A DNA stretch of 64,000 nucleotides from Tabrizicola_A sp965284335. Its GTDB lineage: Bacteria; Pseudomonadota; Alphaproteobacteria; Rhodobacterales; Rhodobacteraceae. The stretch lies in assembly GCF_965284335.1 (NCBI RefSeq), contig NZ_OZ260076.1, one strand, 5' to 3'. Positions 9,929-18,603 of this stretch are shown piece after piece. The notes beneath the pieces are model-generated. The model ran no database searches. It was not told the origin of the DNA and saw only the letters and a program-made list of their open reading frames with translations. The first letter of the stretch is position 1. Each line of letters opens with the position of its first letter. The translations under genes were made by a program, and so were the position numbers.

Positions 9929-10387
9929 TCAGATCCAGCGCCTGACACGCGTAAACCATTCTGCCGCCTGATCGCCAAAGGCGCTGGCCAGCCGTTCTTC
10001 TTCAGGCTTGATGAACCGATCCGTGATCACCCAGACAAACGCCCCTAGCACAGCTAGCCCGATCAGCGAATTTGTCCAAAACGTCGCAGCCAGCAAAATC
10101 AAGGCATCGCCCAGATAGATCGGATTGCGCGAAATCGCGAAAACCCCGTCCGTGACCAAAGCCTGCGGCACCCGGTGCGGGATCACCGTCGTGCCCCTTG
10201 CCCGCATCCTCAGCGCAGCCTTTGCCATCAACCAAAGACCTAAAACCGCACAGGCCAAAGCCAGACCCGGCCCATAGACGCCAAAGCCAATCGGCAATGG
10301 CACAAGGGCCAAGACCCAGATCAGGCCCAGCCCCCCAACCGTCCAGACAGGCGGCCAATCGAACAGTTTTGCCAAAAGTGCCTGCAC
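9929..10387 (-). CDS. Small membrane protein of the isoprenylcysteine/phospholipid methyltransferase type
   Basis: This protein of about 152 residues has three to four hydrophobic helices. The family signature is seen in TDGVFAISRNPIYLGDALIL (the RNPxYxG core) and the C-terminal KPEEERLASAFGDQAAEWFTRVRRWI (EExxL...FGxxxxxYxxxVxRxI type). Such proteins methylate lipids or prenyl cysteines with S-adenosylmethionine, but many are uncharacterised. I infer a GTG start at 10387 from a purine-rich site (GGGGGAGAGAG) upstream. The open frame extends to 10528, where its N-terminus does not look like protein. It shares a divergent promoter region with kynU. Confidence 0.72.
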   Translation of the reverse strand: MQALLAKLFDWPPVWTVGGLGLIWVLALVPLPIGFGVYGPGLALACAVLGLWLMAKAALRMRARGTTVIPHRVPQALVTDGVFAISRNPIYLGDALILLAATFWTNSLIGLAVLGAFVWVITDRFIKPEEERLASAFGDQAAEWFTRVRRWI

Positions 10388-10523
10388 CCTGGCCCTCTCT
10401 CCCCCGCATTCTGCGAATGCATAATGCCCAAGCACTTGCCACATGCAACCGCTTTCCATCGATGAAACGTCGCATTCCCCCAAGCAAAGGCGCTTTGGCC
10501 CAAGCGCGCGCGGGCCCGAATCC

Positions 10524-10539
10524 TTCAAGCTTGAAATTT
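10524..10539. promoter_or_regulatory. Candidate operator upstream of kynU, shared with the anthranilate cluster
   Basis: The sequence TTCAAGCTTGAAATTT contains a 12-bp perfect palindrome and lies about 75-90 bases before the kynU start. The identical 16 bases occur at 34147-34162 in front of the divergent aryl-CoA cluster. In such a GC-rich genome an identical AT-rich 16-mer at two related promoters is unlikely to be chance. A MarR-type regulator, possibly the one at 30642-31073, is a plausible ligand. Confidence 0.65.
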
Positions 10540-10614
10540 TAACGCAAGCCCCGCCCGCTCTCTTGATTGCCCGCCCAAAGGATGCGACCTTCGCGCCAAA
10601 GCCAAAGGACCATC

Positions 10615-11808
10615 ATGACCGATTTCGCCGCCACCCGCGCCCAGTTTCACCTGCCCAAAGGCATCATCTATCTGGACGGCAATTCGCTCGGCGTGCTGCC
10701 AAAGGCCGCCGCCGCTCGGGTCGCCCAAACCGTGCAGGACGAATGGGGCGAGATGCTGATCACCGGCTGGAACAAGGCCGGCTGGATGGACAAACCAATG
10801 AGCGTGGGCAACCGCATCGCGCGTCTGATCGGGGCCGAACCGAACTCGGTCGCCATGGGCGACACGCTCTCGATCAAGGTCTATCAAGCACTCGCCTCAG
10901 CGCTTGAGATGAACGCCCCCCGCAAGGTCATCCTCAGCGACAGCGGCAACTTCCCTTCCGATCTTTACATGGCCCAAGGGCTCTGCCGCACGCTGGGCGA
11001 AGGCTACACGCTCAAAATCGTCGCCCCCGAAGAGGTGCTTGACGCCATTGATGACACCGTCGCCGTGACCATGATCACCGAGGTCGACTACCGCACCGGG
11101 CGCAAACATGACATGGACGCGATCAACAAACGCGCCCATGACAAAGGCGCGCTGACGATCTGGGATCTTGCGCATTCCGCAGGCGCCTTCCCGGTGGAAC
11201 TGGCCAAGGCCGGGGCCGATTTCGCCTGCGGCTGCACCTATAAATACCTCAACTCCGGCCCCGGCGGCCCGGCCTTCATCTATGTCGCCCCCCGCCACCA
11301 AGACCGCGCCCGCCCCGCCCTTTCGGGCTGGCAAGGCCATGATGCCCCCTTCGCCTTCGATCTCGACTATCGCCCCGCACAAGGGGCTGAACGTATGCGC
11401 GTCGGCACCCCCCCCATCCTGCAACTCGCCGCCCTCGAAGCATCATTGGATATCTGGGACAGCGTCGACATGGCCGCGCTCCGCGCCCGCTCGCTGGCAC
11501 TGACCGACCAATTCATCAAAGGTGTCGAGGCCACCTGCCCCACCCTCACCCTCGCCACCCCGCGCGATCACGCGCAGCGCGGCAGCCAAGTCTCCTTCCG
11601 CCACCCCGAAGGCTACGCCATCATGCAGGCCCTGATTTCCAAAGGCGTGATCGGCGATTTCCGCGCCCCCGACATCATCCGCTTCGGCTTCACGCCGCTT
11701 TACACCACCCATGACGAGGTGGCACGGGCGGTGGAAATCCTCGCCGAGATCATGGCAAAATCGCTCTGGGACACCCCCGAATTCAAAACCCGCAAAAAGG
11801 TAACCTGA
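10615..11808 (+). CDS. kynU: Kynureninase
   Basis: This 397-residue PLP enzyme cleaves kynurenine to anthranilate and alanine in tryptophan catabolism. It shows the canonical features: YLDGNSLG at the N-terminus, EVDYRTGRKHDM, the aspartate/histidine motif WDLAHSAGAFP, and the PLP lysine in CTYKYLNSGPGGPAF. The RVGTPPILQL region is also present. The ATG at 10615 matches the family N-terminus; an upstream in-frame ATG at 10567 is less likely. It is followed by kynA after a large inverted repeat, with no formamidase gene between them. Confidence 0.96.
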   Translation: MTDFAATRAQFHLPKGIIYLDGNSLGVLPKAAAARVAQTVQDEWGEMLITGWNKAGWMDKPMSVGNRIARLIGAEPNSVAMGDTLSIKVYQALASALEMNAPRKVILSDSGNFPSDLYMAQGLCRTLGEGYTLKIVAPEEVLDAIDDTVAVTMITEVDYRTGRKHDMDAINKRAHDKGALTIWDLAHSAGAFPVELAKAGADFACGCTYKYLNSGPGGPAFIYVAPRHQDRARPALSGWQGHDAPFAFDLDYRPAQGAERMRVGTPPILQLAALEASLDIWDSVDMAALRARSLALTDQFIKGVEATCPTLTLATPRDHAQRGSQVSFRHPEGYAIMQALISKGVIGDFRAPDIIRFGFTPLYTTHDEVARAVEILAEIMAKSLWDTPEFKTRKKVT

Positions 11809-11817
11809 TCTGATGGG

Positions 11818-11902
11818 CTTCCTCTTGGCTCAAATACTCCCGCCGGAGGCTCCCGGCCTTGGCGTCGAAGCCTCCGGCGGGAGTATTTTTACCAAGAGGA
11901 AG
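11818..11902. repeat. Large inverted repeat made of two head-to-head repeat elements
   Basis: Two copies of the window's CTTCCTCTTGG...AATACTCCCGCCGGAGG element face each other (arms about 11818-11851 and 11869-11902) around a 17-base loop. The arms pair almost perfectly and would form a very stable hairpin of about 85 bases between kynU and kynA. It may terminate transcription or stabilise the kynU message. Single copies occur at 37209 and 56766. Confidence 0.85.
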
Positions 11903-12035
11903 GCCGCAACCCACCCCCTGTGCCGCCCCGCAGGCTGGACCTGCCTTTGGCGGCGGATCGGCAATCTCTCCGTGTTGAACCGAAAAACATGCGTCGCCTG
12001 ACGCCAATTTTCCTTTCACATTGACGGAGCTTTCC

Positions 12036-12869
12036 ATGACCACCTACGACCCCGCCCGCGAAGGCGCCGAGATGTCGTTTGACGGCCGCATGTCCTATGG
12101 CGACTATCTGCAGATCGACCGCATCCTCGATGCCCAGCGCCTGCTGACCGGCGCGCATGATGAGATGCTGTTCATCATCCAGCACCAGACCTCCGAGCTT
12201 TGGATGCGCCTTGCGCTGCATGAGCTGGACGCCGCGCGCGCCGCCATTGCCGCCGACCGCGCGCCCGAGGCCTTCAAGATGCTGGCGCGCATTTCCCGCA
12301 TCTTTGAACAGCTCAACAGCGCCTGGGACGTGCTGCGCACCATGACACCCTCGGATTACACCACCTTTCGTGAAGGCTTGGGCCAATCCTCGGGCTTTCA
12401 GTCCTGGCAATACCGGCTGATCGAATATGCCGTCGGCAACCGCAACCTTGCCATGCTCAAACCCCATGCCCACCGCCCCGACCTGACGGCCAAGCTTGAG
12501 GCCGAGCTTGCCCGCCCCTCGCTTTATGACGAGGCGCTGCGCCATCTCGCCCGCGCGGGCCTGCCGGTTCCGGCCGATGTCCTGAACCGCGATCTGCGGC
12601 AGGCTTGGGTGGCCAATGACGCCGTGCGCGCGGTCTGGGAACAGGTTTACCGCGACCCCGCGCGCTATTGGCAGGCCTATGAGCTGGCCGAAAAGCTGGT
12701 GGATTTCGAAGATTACTTCCGCCGCTGGCGCTTTAACCACGTCACCACGGTGGAACGCGTGATCGGGTTGAAACGCGGCACCGGCGGCACCGGCGGGGTC
12801 AGCTATCTGCGCCGGATGCTCGAGGTCGAGCTCTTCCCCGAGCTGTGGCATCTGCGCACCTCGCTCTGA
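12036..12869 (+). CDS. kynA: Tryptophan 2,3-dioxygenase
   Basis: This 277-residue heme enzyme opens the indole ring of tryptophan to N-formylkynurenine. The substrate/heme pocket motif FIIQHQTSELWMRLALHEL (with its His) lies near residue 50. The second heme His is in RFNHVTTVERVIG, and the following GTGGTGGVSYLRRM loop is typical. The ATG at 12036 is preferred because ACGGAGC sits 8 bases upstream; a TTG at 12021 is possible. The gene follows kynU in the same direction, so both probably serve tryptophan breakdown. Confidence 0.96.
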   Translation: MTTYDPAREGAEMSFDGRMSYGDYLQIDRILDAQRLLTGAHDEMLFIIQHQTSELWMRLALHELDAARAAIAADRAPEAFKMLARISRIFEQLNSAWDVLRTMTPSDYTTFREGLGQSSGFQSWQYRLIEYAVGNRNLAMLKPHAHRPDLTAKLEAELARPSLYDEALRHLARAGLPVPADVLNRDLRQAWVANDAVRAVWEQVYRDPARYWQAYELAEKLVDFEDYFRRWRFNHVTTVERVIGLKRGTGGTGGVSYLRRMLEVELFPELWHLRTSL

Positions 12870-13007
12870 CCCCAAAGGCCCCAGCCGCGCGCCGATCACC
12901 ACCCCGTGAGCGGCGCGCATGCCATCGGGCTTTGACGCCACAGGGCGGCTGGGCTATTCTGCATTGAAATCTTGGCCGCTTTGGCCCGGAATCGCTTGGA
13001 TATATCG

Positions 13008-13979
13008 ATGCCCGCGCTTGCCCTTCCCACCCTCTCGACCCGCCTTCTGGCCGCCACCTGCGTGATCCTGTCTTTGTCGGCCTGCGTGGTCGATCCGGCC
13101 CTGACCGGCGGCACCGCCGCCCCCGGCGTCAAAACCGCTGACCTGCCGAAAAAGCCCGAACTGATCGAAGGCGTCTATTCGGCCAAGGCCGACGCCAAGT
13201 TCAACGTGCCCGCCATTCCGGTGGAAAAGGTGCCCGAGCAGTTCCAGCGCCAGACCGTCGTCTATGAAACCGACCAGCCCGTCGGCACCATCATCATCAA
13301 CCCGGCAACCAAGCATCTCTATCTTGTCACCGGCAAGAACAAGGCCATCCGTTACGGCATTTCGGTCGGCAAGGCCGGGTTCCAATGGTCGGGTGAGGCG
13401 CTGATCACCGGGCGCAAGCATTGGCCCACCTGGACCCCGCCGAAAGAGATGATCGAGCGTAAGCCCGAACTGTCGAAATGGGAAAAGGGCCAACCGGGCG
13501 GGCCGGAAAACCCCTTGGGCGCGCGCGCGCTTTATCTCACAACCAATGGCATCGACTATGGCTATCGCATCCATGGCACGCCGGAATGGAACTCGATCGG
13601 GCGCAATGCCTCGTCGGGCTGTATCCGCATGATCAATCAGGATGTGATGGACCTTTATGAGCGGGTGCCCGACAACACCAAAGTGATTGTGCTGAACGCC
13701 GATGGCTCGCTGCCGAAAAAGCTGACCCTGCCGCCGCCGCAGCCGAAAAAGGCTGCCGCCAAGCCCGCCGCAGAACCAACCATCGTCGTACCAAAGCCCG
13801 CGGTGATGCCGGCCCCGGTGATCACCACGGGCACCGTCACACCCGCCGCGGCGGTGGTGACACCGGCCCCGACCGTCACCCCATCCGCCACGGCAACCGC
13901 CGCGCCAAGCCCTGCCCCTGCCACCGCAGCGCCAAGCTGTGCGGTCGCTTTGGTCAACGGTGTCTGCCCGTCCAACTGA
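13008..13979 (+). CDS. L,D-transpeptidase (YkuD/ErfK) lipoprotein
   Basis: This 323-residue envelope enzyme probably makes 3-3 crosslinks in peptidoglycan or attaches proteins to it. A lipoprotein signal with lipobox LSAC ends near residue 25. The YkuD domain runs from about residue 90 to 235 (GTIIINPATKHLYLV at its start). The catalytic His is in YRIHGTPEW and the catalytic Cys in SSGCIRM. After it comes a Pro/Ala/Lys-rich tail of about 80 residues, probably wall-spanning, ending in a short segment with two cysteines (CAVALVNGVC). The ATG at 13008 places the signal peptide properly. Confidence 0.9.
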   Translation: MPALALPTLSTRLLAATCVILSLSACVVDPALTGGTAAPGVKTADLPKKPELIEGVYSAKADAKFNVPAIPVEKVPEQFQRQTVVYETDQPVGTIIINPATKHLYLVTGKNKAIRYGISVGKAGFQWSGEALITGRKHWPTWTPPKEMIERKPELSKWEKGQPGGPENPLGARALYLTTNGIDYGYRIHGTPEWNSIGRNASSGCIRMINQDVMDLYERVPDNTKVIVLNADGSLPKKLTLPPPQPKKAAAKPAAEPTIVVPKPAVMPAPVITTGTVTPAAAVVTPAPTVTPSATATAAPSPAPATAAPSCAVALVNGVCPSN

Positions 13980-14000
13980 CGAGAAAAGACAGAGCTTAAC

Positions 14001-14033
14001 AAAAGGCGGCCCAAACCCATGGGCCGCCTTTTG
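14001..14033. terminator. Bidirectional terminator
   Basis: AAAAGGCGGCCC pairs perfectly with GGGCCGCCTTTT around an 8-base loop. It lies 21 bases after the L,D-transpeptidase stop and faces the convergent cupin gene. A runs on one side and T runs on the other allow termination from both directions. Confidence 0.85.
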
Positions 14034-14099
14034 TCTTTCCCAAGCCTCACAGCACCCCCCCGACGAGGCGCGCCACTGCGCGCACGAGGAGGTGTCACA

Positions 14100-14786
14100 T
14101 CACCCCAGCCAAGCCCGGTAATCGCTGACCAGCAAATGCAACGGCGGCTCATCCTCTTCAATCTCGGCAAAGCGGCCAATGGGTTCGCGAAAGACATTGT
14201 CGCTCTCGTCATCATTGACCGTCGAGACCTCGCCAATCAGCACATCGCCCCCCTCGCCCCAAAAGGCGTGCCAGTCGCCCGGCATCAAGGTCACGCTTTC
14301 CCCCGGCGCAAGCCGCAGCTTGTCCCCGGGCGCATAGGCGCGATCAATCCCGTCACAGCGCACCATGCCGCCCCGGTCCGGCGCAAAGCCGCCCTTGTCG
14401 TCTGAGCCGTAAAGCTCCACCACCAGCGTGGCCCCGCCGCGGTTGATGATATCTTCGGCCTTGATGACATGGGTATGCATGGGCGACAGCTGATCTTGCC
14501 GCGAAATCAACAGCTTTTCGGCATAGCACATGCCGCCCCCGCGTTGCAGATCCGACAAAAGCCCATTGCGCAGCGTGAACAAAAACAGGCCCATCTCGTC
14601 AAAGCGGCCCTGCCCATAATCGGTGATGTCCCAGCCACAGCGCCCCGAAATCACCCGGGCGGCCACATCGCGCTTGGCGCGAAAGGTCTCTGGGCTCCAA
14701 TAGGCAAAGGGCGGCAGGACAAATCCGTAATGGCGGATCATCTCATCGGCGGCCTGCATGATCTGGTTGATTGTCGAGCGCTTCAT
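14100..14786 (-). CDS. D-lyxose ketol-isomerase-like cupin protein
   Basis: This 228-residue protein resembles the D-lyxose isomerase family (YdaE type), which interconverts aldoses and ketoses using a metal held in a cupin barrel. The opening MKRSTINQIMQAADEMI is characteristic. Metal ligands are seen in QLSPMHTHVIKAEDI (two His and a Glu) and in MPGDWHAFWGEGGDVLIGEVSTVNDD. The ATG at 14786 is favoured over 14798 for length. No sugar kinase or transporter adjoins it, so the physiological substrate is open. Confidence 0.85.
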   Translation of the reverse strand: MKRSTINQIMQAADEMIRHYGFVLPPFAYWSPETFRAKRDVAARVISGRCGWDITDYGQGRFDEMGLFLFTLRNGLLSDLQRGGGMCYAEKLLISRQDQLSPMHTHVIKAEDIINRGGATLVVELYGSDDKGGFAPDRGGMVRCDGIDRAYAPGDKLRLAPGESVTLMPGDWHAFWGEGGDVLIGEVSTVNDDESDNVFREPIGRFAEIEEDEPPLHLLVSDYRAWLG

Positions 14787-14914
14787 CGGCCCCCCCAAGG
14801 TCTTGGCCGCTATGGGCGTTGCGGGCCGACTATACCCAAGGCGTTAGCGCAAACAAGCGTGGTTTTCGCGGCCATGCACCCGCCCGACATCGCGGCAGCA
14901 TGGCTCCCAGCCCC

Positions 14915-15679
14915 CTAACCCCGCCGCGCCGCCCAGTCACGCACCGCCTGCCCAAAGGCGGTGAACAAAGGCCGCGACACCGGGTCATTGGCGGCATTCC
15001 ATTCGGGGTGCCATTGCACGGCCAAAGTAAAGCCCGGCGCATCTTTGACATAGATCGCCTCAGGCGTGCCGTCAGGCGCATGGCCATCAATCACAATCCG
15101 ACTGCCCGCCCGCGCAATGCCTTGGCCGTGCAGCGTGTTGGTCATCACCTCCTCGGCCCCCATCAGGCGGTGAAACACGCCCCCTGTGGTAAAACGCACC
15201 GCATGGCGCAGGGCAAAAACCTCGGCCATCGTGCCATCGGGCGGCATGCGGTGGTTCATCCGGCCCGGCAAATCACGGATTTCGGGGTGCAAACTGCCCC
15301 CCATCGCCACGTTGATTTCCTGAAACCCCCGGCAAATGCCAAGGAAGGGCTGGCCCCGCTCGACACAGGCGCGCACCAAGGGCAGCGTAATGGCATCGCG
15401 GTTGCGGTCAAAGGCACCATGGGCCGGGGTTTCCTCCTCGCCATATTCCGAAGGATGCACATTGGGCTGCCCCCCCGTCAGCAAAAACCCGTCACAGCTT
15501 TCCAACAGCTCCTCAACCGTCACAAGCCGCGGGTCCGAGGGCAGGATCATCGGCAAACAGCGCGCCACCTCGGCCACCGCGATCGAGTTGATATGCCCCG
15601 AGGCATGCACCTCATAGCGGTCATTCATCTGATGCGAATTCGAGATGATCCCAACGATCGGCCGTTTGGTCTGTGCCAT
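14915..15679 (-). CDS. Gamma-glutamyl-gamma-aminobutyrate hydrolase (peptidase C26) family
   Basis: This 254-residue class I glutamine-amidotransferase-like hydrolase is PuuD-like. The nucleophile Cys lies in FLGICRGFQEINVA near residue 119, and the catalytic His is in AVQWHPEWNA near residue 225. Relatives hydrolyse gamma-glutamyl amides such as gamma-glutamyl-GABA in putrescine breakdown. No other puu gene is nearby, so the substrate is inferred only from the family. The gene has the same direction as the cupin gene, 128 bases upstream of it. Confidence 0.88.
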   Translation of the reverse strand: MAQTKRPIVGIISNSHQMNDRYEVHASGHINSIAVAEVARCLPMILPSDPRLVTVEELLESCDGFLLTGGQPNVHPSEYGEEETPAHGAFDRNRDAITLPLVRACVERGQPFLGICRGFQEINVAMGGSLHPEIRDLPGRMNHRMPPDGTMAEVFALRHAVRFTTGGVFHRLMGAEEVMTNTLHGQGIARAGSRIVIDGHAPDGTPEAIYVKDAPGFTLAVQWHPEWNAANDPVSRPLFTAFGQAVRDWAARRG

Positions 15680-15886
15680 CTGCTGTTGTCCTTGCGTCGC
15701 GCGCCCCTAGCATAGAAAGGCCGCCGCCCAAGGTGAAGCCCCCCTTCGTGCCCATCGCCGAACAGGGGCTGTGCATGTCCCCCTCACCAAAGGGTGATTT
15801 GCATGGCCTCCCCCGGCTGCGACAGTTATGGTGCGACAGCCGCGCCCTGCCCCCAACGGGCCGGGCCATGAATAAGGAGCCACCCA

Positions 15887-16261
15887 ATGATCCGTCTCAC
15901 CGCGCTTAGCCTTTTGCTCTGTGCCGCCACCATGGCGCAGGCCGAAACCGCCGCCGATCCACATGCTGGCCATCAGATGATGACCGCCGCACCTTCGGGC
16001 GATGAGACCGCCTCGACCTTGGCCTATATGCAGGCCAACACCACCATGCATGAGGCCATGGCAATCGACTTTACCGGCAACGCCGACATCGACTTTATCG
16101 CAGGCATGATCCCCCATCACCAAGGCGCAGTGGACATGGCCCGCATCGTGCTGGAACATGGCCAAGACCCCGAGGTGCGCAAACTGGCCGAAGCCGTGAT
16201 CGCCGCGCAAGAGGCCGAAATCGCTTGGATGCAGGACTGGCTGGCCAAAAACGGCCAATAA
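15887..16261 (+). CDS. DUF305 family exported protein
   Basis: This 124-residue secreted protein has a signal peptide (MIRLTALSLLLCAATMAQA) followed by a His/Met-rich DUF305 domain. The hallmark GMIPHHQGAVDMA is present near residue 76, with further His and Met residues in DPHAGHQMM and TTMHEAM. Several DUF305 proteins are linked to copper handling. No copper gene is adjacent, so that role is inference. The direct repeat TGCGACAG occurs twice shortly upstream (15820-15845). Confidence 0.85.
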   Translation: MIRLTALSLLLCAATMAQAETAADPHAGHQMMTAAPSGDETASTLAYMQANTTMHEAMAIDFTGNADIDFIAGMIPHHQGAVDMARIVLEHGQDPEVRKLAEAVIAAQEAEIAWMQDWLAKNGQ

Positions 16262-16284
16262 ACAGGCCAAACCCACCGTCAACG

Positions 16285-16310
16285 GCAGGGGGACCAAACG
16301 CGCCCCCTGC
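16285..16310. terminator. Hairpin between convergent genes
   Basis: GCAGGGGG pairs with CCCCCTGC around a 10-base loop, 24 bases after the DUF305 stop and before the convergent EamA gene. It has only a short A/T-rich flank (CAAAATTT), so termination strength is uncertain. Confidence 0.6.
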
Positions 16311-16333
16311 TCAAAATTTCCCGCCCCTATCCG

Positions 16334-17203
16334 CTAAGACGCCGCCCGCGACCGCATCGAGATATAGATCGCACAGCCAATCAGGATCGCCACGCCAAGA
16401 AAGGTATAGGCATCCGGAAAATCGCCAAAAAACCACCAGCCCAGCGCGACCGAGGTGATCATCTCGGTATAGGCCAAAGGTGCCAAAAGCGAGGCTTCGG
16501 CATGGTCATAGGCCCGCACGATCATCAAATGACCAAAGGTCGCAATCACCGCCAGCCCGACAAACAGCGCCCATTGCTCGGGGCTGGGCCAGACCCAAAT
16601 CCATCCGATCACCGCTGACAAAATCAGCCCCCCCAAAAGCGAGGTCTGGAACGTCGTCACCATCGCATGGGCTTGGCCCGAGATTGCCCGAGTCATGATG
16701 AAATAGCAGGCCAGATTGGCCCCCGCCGCCAAAGCATACCACGCGCCAGGGTTCACCTCGGTCAGGCCGGGGCGAATGATGATCAGCGTGCCGACAAAGC
16801 CCACCGCCACCGCCGCCCAACGCCGCGGCCCCACCCTTTCGCGCAAGACCAAGGCCGACAGAACCGTCACAATCAAGGGCTGCACGAAAAAGATCGCCAA
16901 GGCATCGGCAATCGGCAGCCATTTCAGCGACAGGAAAAAGCAAAAGGTGGCGGCGACCAGAAAAGCCGCCCGCAAGCTATGATACCACGGACGCGCGGGC
17001 CACAGCCCCCGAGGCCCCGCAATCCGCCAGGCAAAGGGCAGCGTCAGCACCGCCCCCAAAGCCAGCCGCGCCCACACCACCTGCAACACCGGAATCCCCT
17101 GCTGGCCCAGCATCTTGGCAATCACATCAATGCCCGGCAACACCGCCATCGCGCCCAGCATTAAGGCGACCCCCATGATCGGGCGCTTCACTTGCATATT
17201 CAT
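16334..17203 (-). CDS. EamA/DMT-family transporter
   Basis: This 289-residue inner-membrane protein has about ten hydrophobic helices in two EamA repeats. The first repeat starts at VALMLGAMAVLPGIDVIAKML and the second at PGAWYALAAGANLACYFIM. Such proteins export metabolites or amino acids. The ATG at 17203 overlaps the stop of the upstream aminotransferase gene (ATGA), which supports this start over the much longer open frame. Pairing with an aminotransferase suggests the cargo could be a related amino acid or 2-oxoacid. Confidence 0.88.
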   Translation of the reverse strand: MNMQVKRPIMGVALMLGAMAVLPGIDVIAKMLGQQGIPVLQVVWARLALGAVLTLPFAWRIAGPRGLWPARPWYHSLRAAFLVAATFCFFLSLKWLPIADALAIFFVQPLIVTVLSALVLRERVGPRRWAAVAVGFVGTLIIIRPGLTEVNPGAWYALAAGANLACYFIMTRAISGQAHAMVTTFQTSLLGGLILSAVIGWIWVWPSPEQWALFVGLAVIATFGHLMIVRAYDHAEASLLAPLAYTEMITSVALGWWFFGDFPDAYTFLGVAILIGCAIYISMRSRAAS

Positions 17204-18432
17204 GCGCCATGGCCCCCGGCCGCAGCCGCGACCACCGCCGTCGCGGCCTCCATCGCCCCTGCGCCATGCGCAATGCCAAGCGCCCGCATCCCCGCCTCCA
17301 TCACCGCCAGCACCCCCAGCGTCATATGGGCGTTCACATGGCCCATATGGGCCACCCGCAAAAAGCCCGCGCTCTTGGGGTCTTCCTCTGTCGCCATGCC
17401 CAGCCCGATGCCCAGCGTGACACCCGCCTTGTGCTCGCACCATTGGCGCAGCGCCTGCCCATCGGGTGCCCCAAGCCGCGCCGAGGTCACCGCCCGCGCC
17501 CGCGCGGCAGGCTCGGCAATGTTCAGCCCGATGCGGTCATGCCCCTGCCCCCAAGCCTCAAAGGCCGCCCAAACCGTGCGCGCCAAAACCTCATGGCGCG
17601 CCCAGACATTGGCCAGCCCCTCCTCATGCACCAGCATGGTCAGCGCCTCGCGCAAGCCATACAGATGATGCGTCGGCGCGGTGCCGTGACAATATTGCCA
17701 AAACTCCGGCCCATCGGCACGCGGGGCCCAATCCCAATAGGGCGTGCGCAACCCCGCCTTGCTCCCCACCGCCCGCGCCTTTTCGGAAAACCAGACAAAG
17801 CCCATGCCGGGCGGCAGCATCAGCCCCTTTTGGCTGGCTGCAAAGGCCACATCGACACCCCAGTCATCCATGCGAAACTCATCGCAGCCCAAGGACGCGA
17901 TGCAATCCACCCCCAAAAGTGCCGGATGCCCCGCCCGGTCCATGGCGGCGCGCAGGCCCGCCACATCGGTGCGCGCCGAGCTTGCGGTGTCCACATGCGT
18001 GGTCAAGACCGCCCGGATTTCGCCCCCCACATCCGCACGCAGCCGCGCCTCGACCGCGCCCATGTCCGGCGCGGCGCTGCGGCCAAAATCCATCACCTCA
18101 ACCGCAACCCCCATGGCCTTGGCCACATTGGCCCAACCCAGCCCAAAAGCGCCCGAGGCCAGCACCAACACCTTGTCACCGCGCGAAAAGAGGTTGGTAT
18201 TCACCGCCTCCCACAGCGCATGGCCATTGCCGATATAGGTCGCCACATTTTGCGCCGTCCCCGCCAAGGCGCGCAGATCCGGCCAAAGCGAGGCGGTCAG
18301 CGTGTAAAGCTCTCCCTCATAGATGTTCGGCGCAGCCCGGTGCATGGCGCGTTGAATCCGGTCGGGCACCACCGAGGGGCCGGGAATGGCCAGATAGGGC
18401 CGGCCATAGGACAGATTGACGGGCTGCGACAT
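17200..18432 (-). CDS. Class V aminotransferase, serine/alanine-glyoxylate type
   Basis: This 410-residue PLP enzyme resembles alanine- or serine-glyoxylate aminotransferase. The N-terminal motif IPGPSVVPDRIQRAMHR, the aspartate in LLGVDCIASLG and the PLP lysine in FAASQKGLMLPPGMGF are all visible. The His-rich C-terminal stretch RVAHMGHVNAHMTLGVL also matches the family. The ATG at 18432 has the ribosome site AGGAG six bases upstream. The reading frame stays open to 19539, but that upstream part lies opposite the ABC exporter and is not coding. It is translationally coupled to the EamA gene. Confidence 0.9.
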   Translation of the reverse strand: MSQPVNLSYGRPYLAIPGPSVVPDRIQRAMHRAAPNIYEGELYTLTASLWPDLRALAGTAQNVATYIGNGHALWEAVNTNLFSRGDKVLVLASGAFGLGWANVAKAMGVAVEVMDFGRSAAPDMGAVEARLRADVGGEIRAVLTTHVDTASSARTDVAGLRAAMDRAGHPALLGVDCIASLGCDEFRMDDWGVDVAFAASQKGLMLPPGMGFVWFSEKARAVGSKAGLRTPYWDWAPRADGPEFWQYCHGTAPTHHLYGLREALTMLVHEEGLANVWARHEVLARTVWAAFEAWGQGHDRIGLNIAEPAARARAVTSARLGAPDGQALRQWCEHKAGVTLGIGLGMATEEDPKSAGFLRVAHMGHVNAHMTLGVLAVMEAGMRALGIAHGAGAMEAATAVVAAAAGGHGA

Positions 18433-18603
18433 CTTCGCTCCTTTTGCGGCCGTTACCCGCCAAGGGCTAGCGCTGGCCCCCTTTGGCGTCAACCGCCGCG
18501 CCCCTCTGGCACCATGGGCCGCCCCGCTCTGGCCGCGCTTCTGGACAGAACCTCCGCACCCGTCTAGAGCTTGACCCCAGACCCGATCCCCCAAAGGCCC
18601 CGC

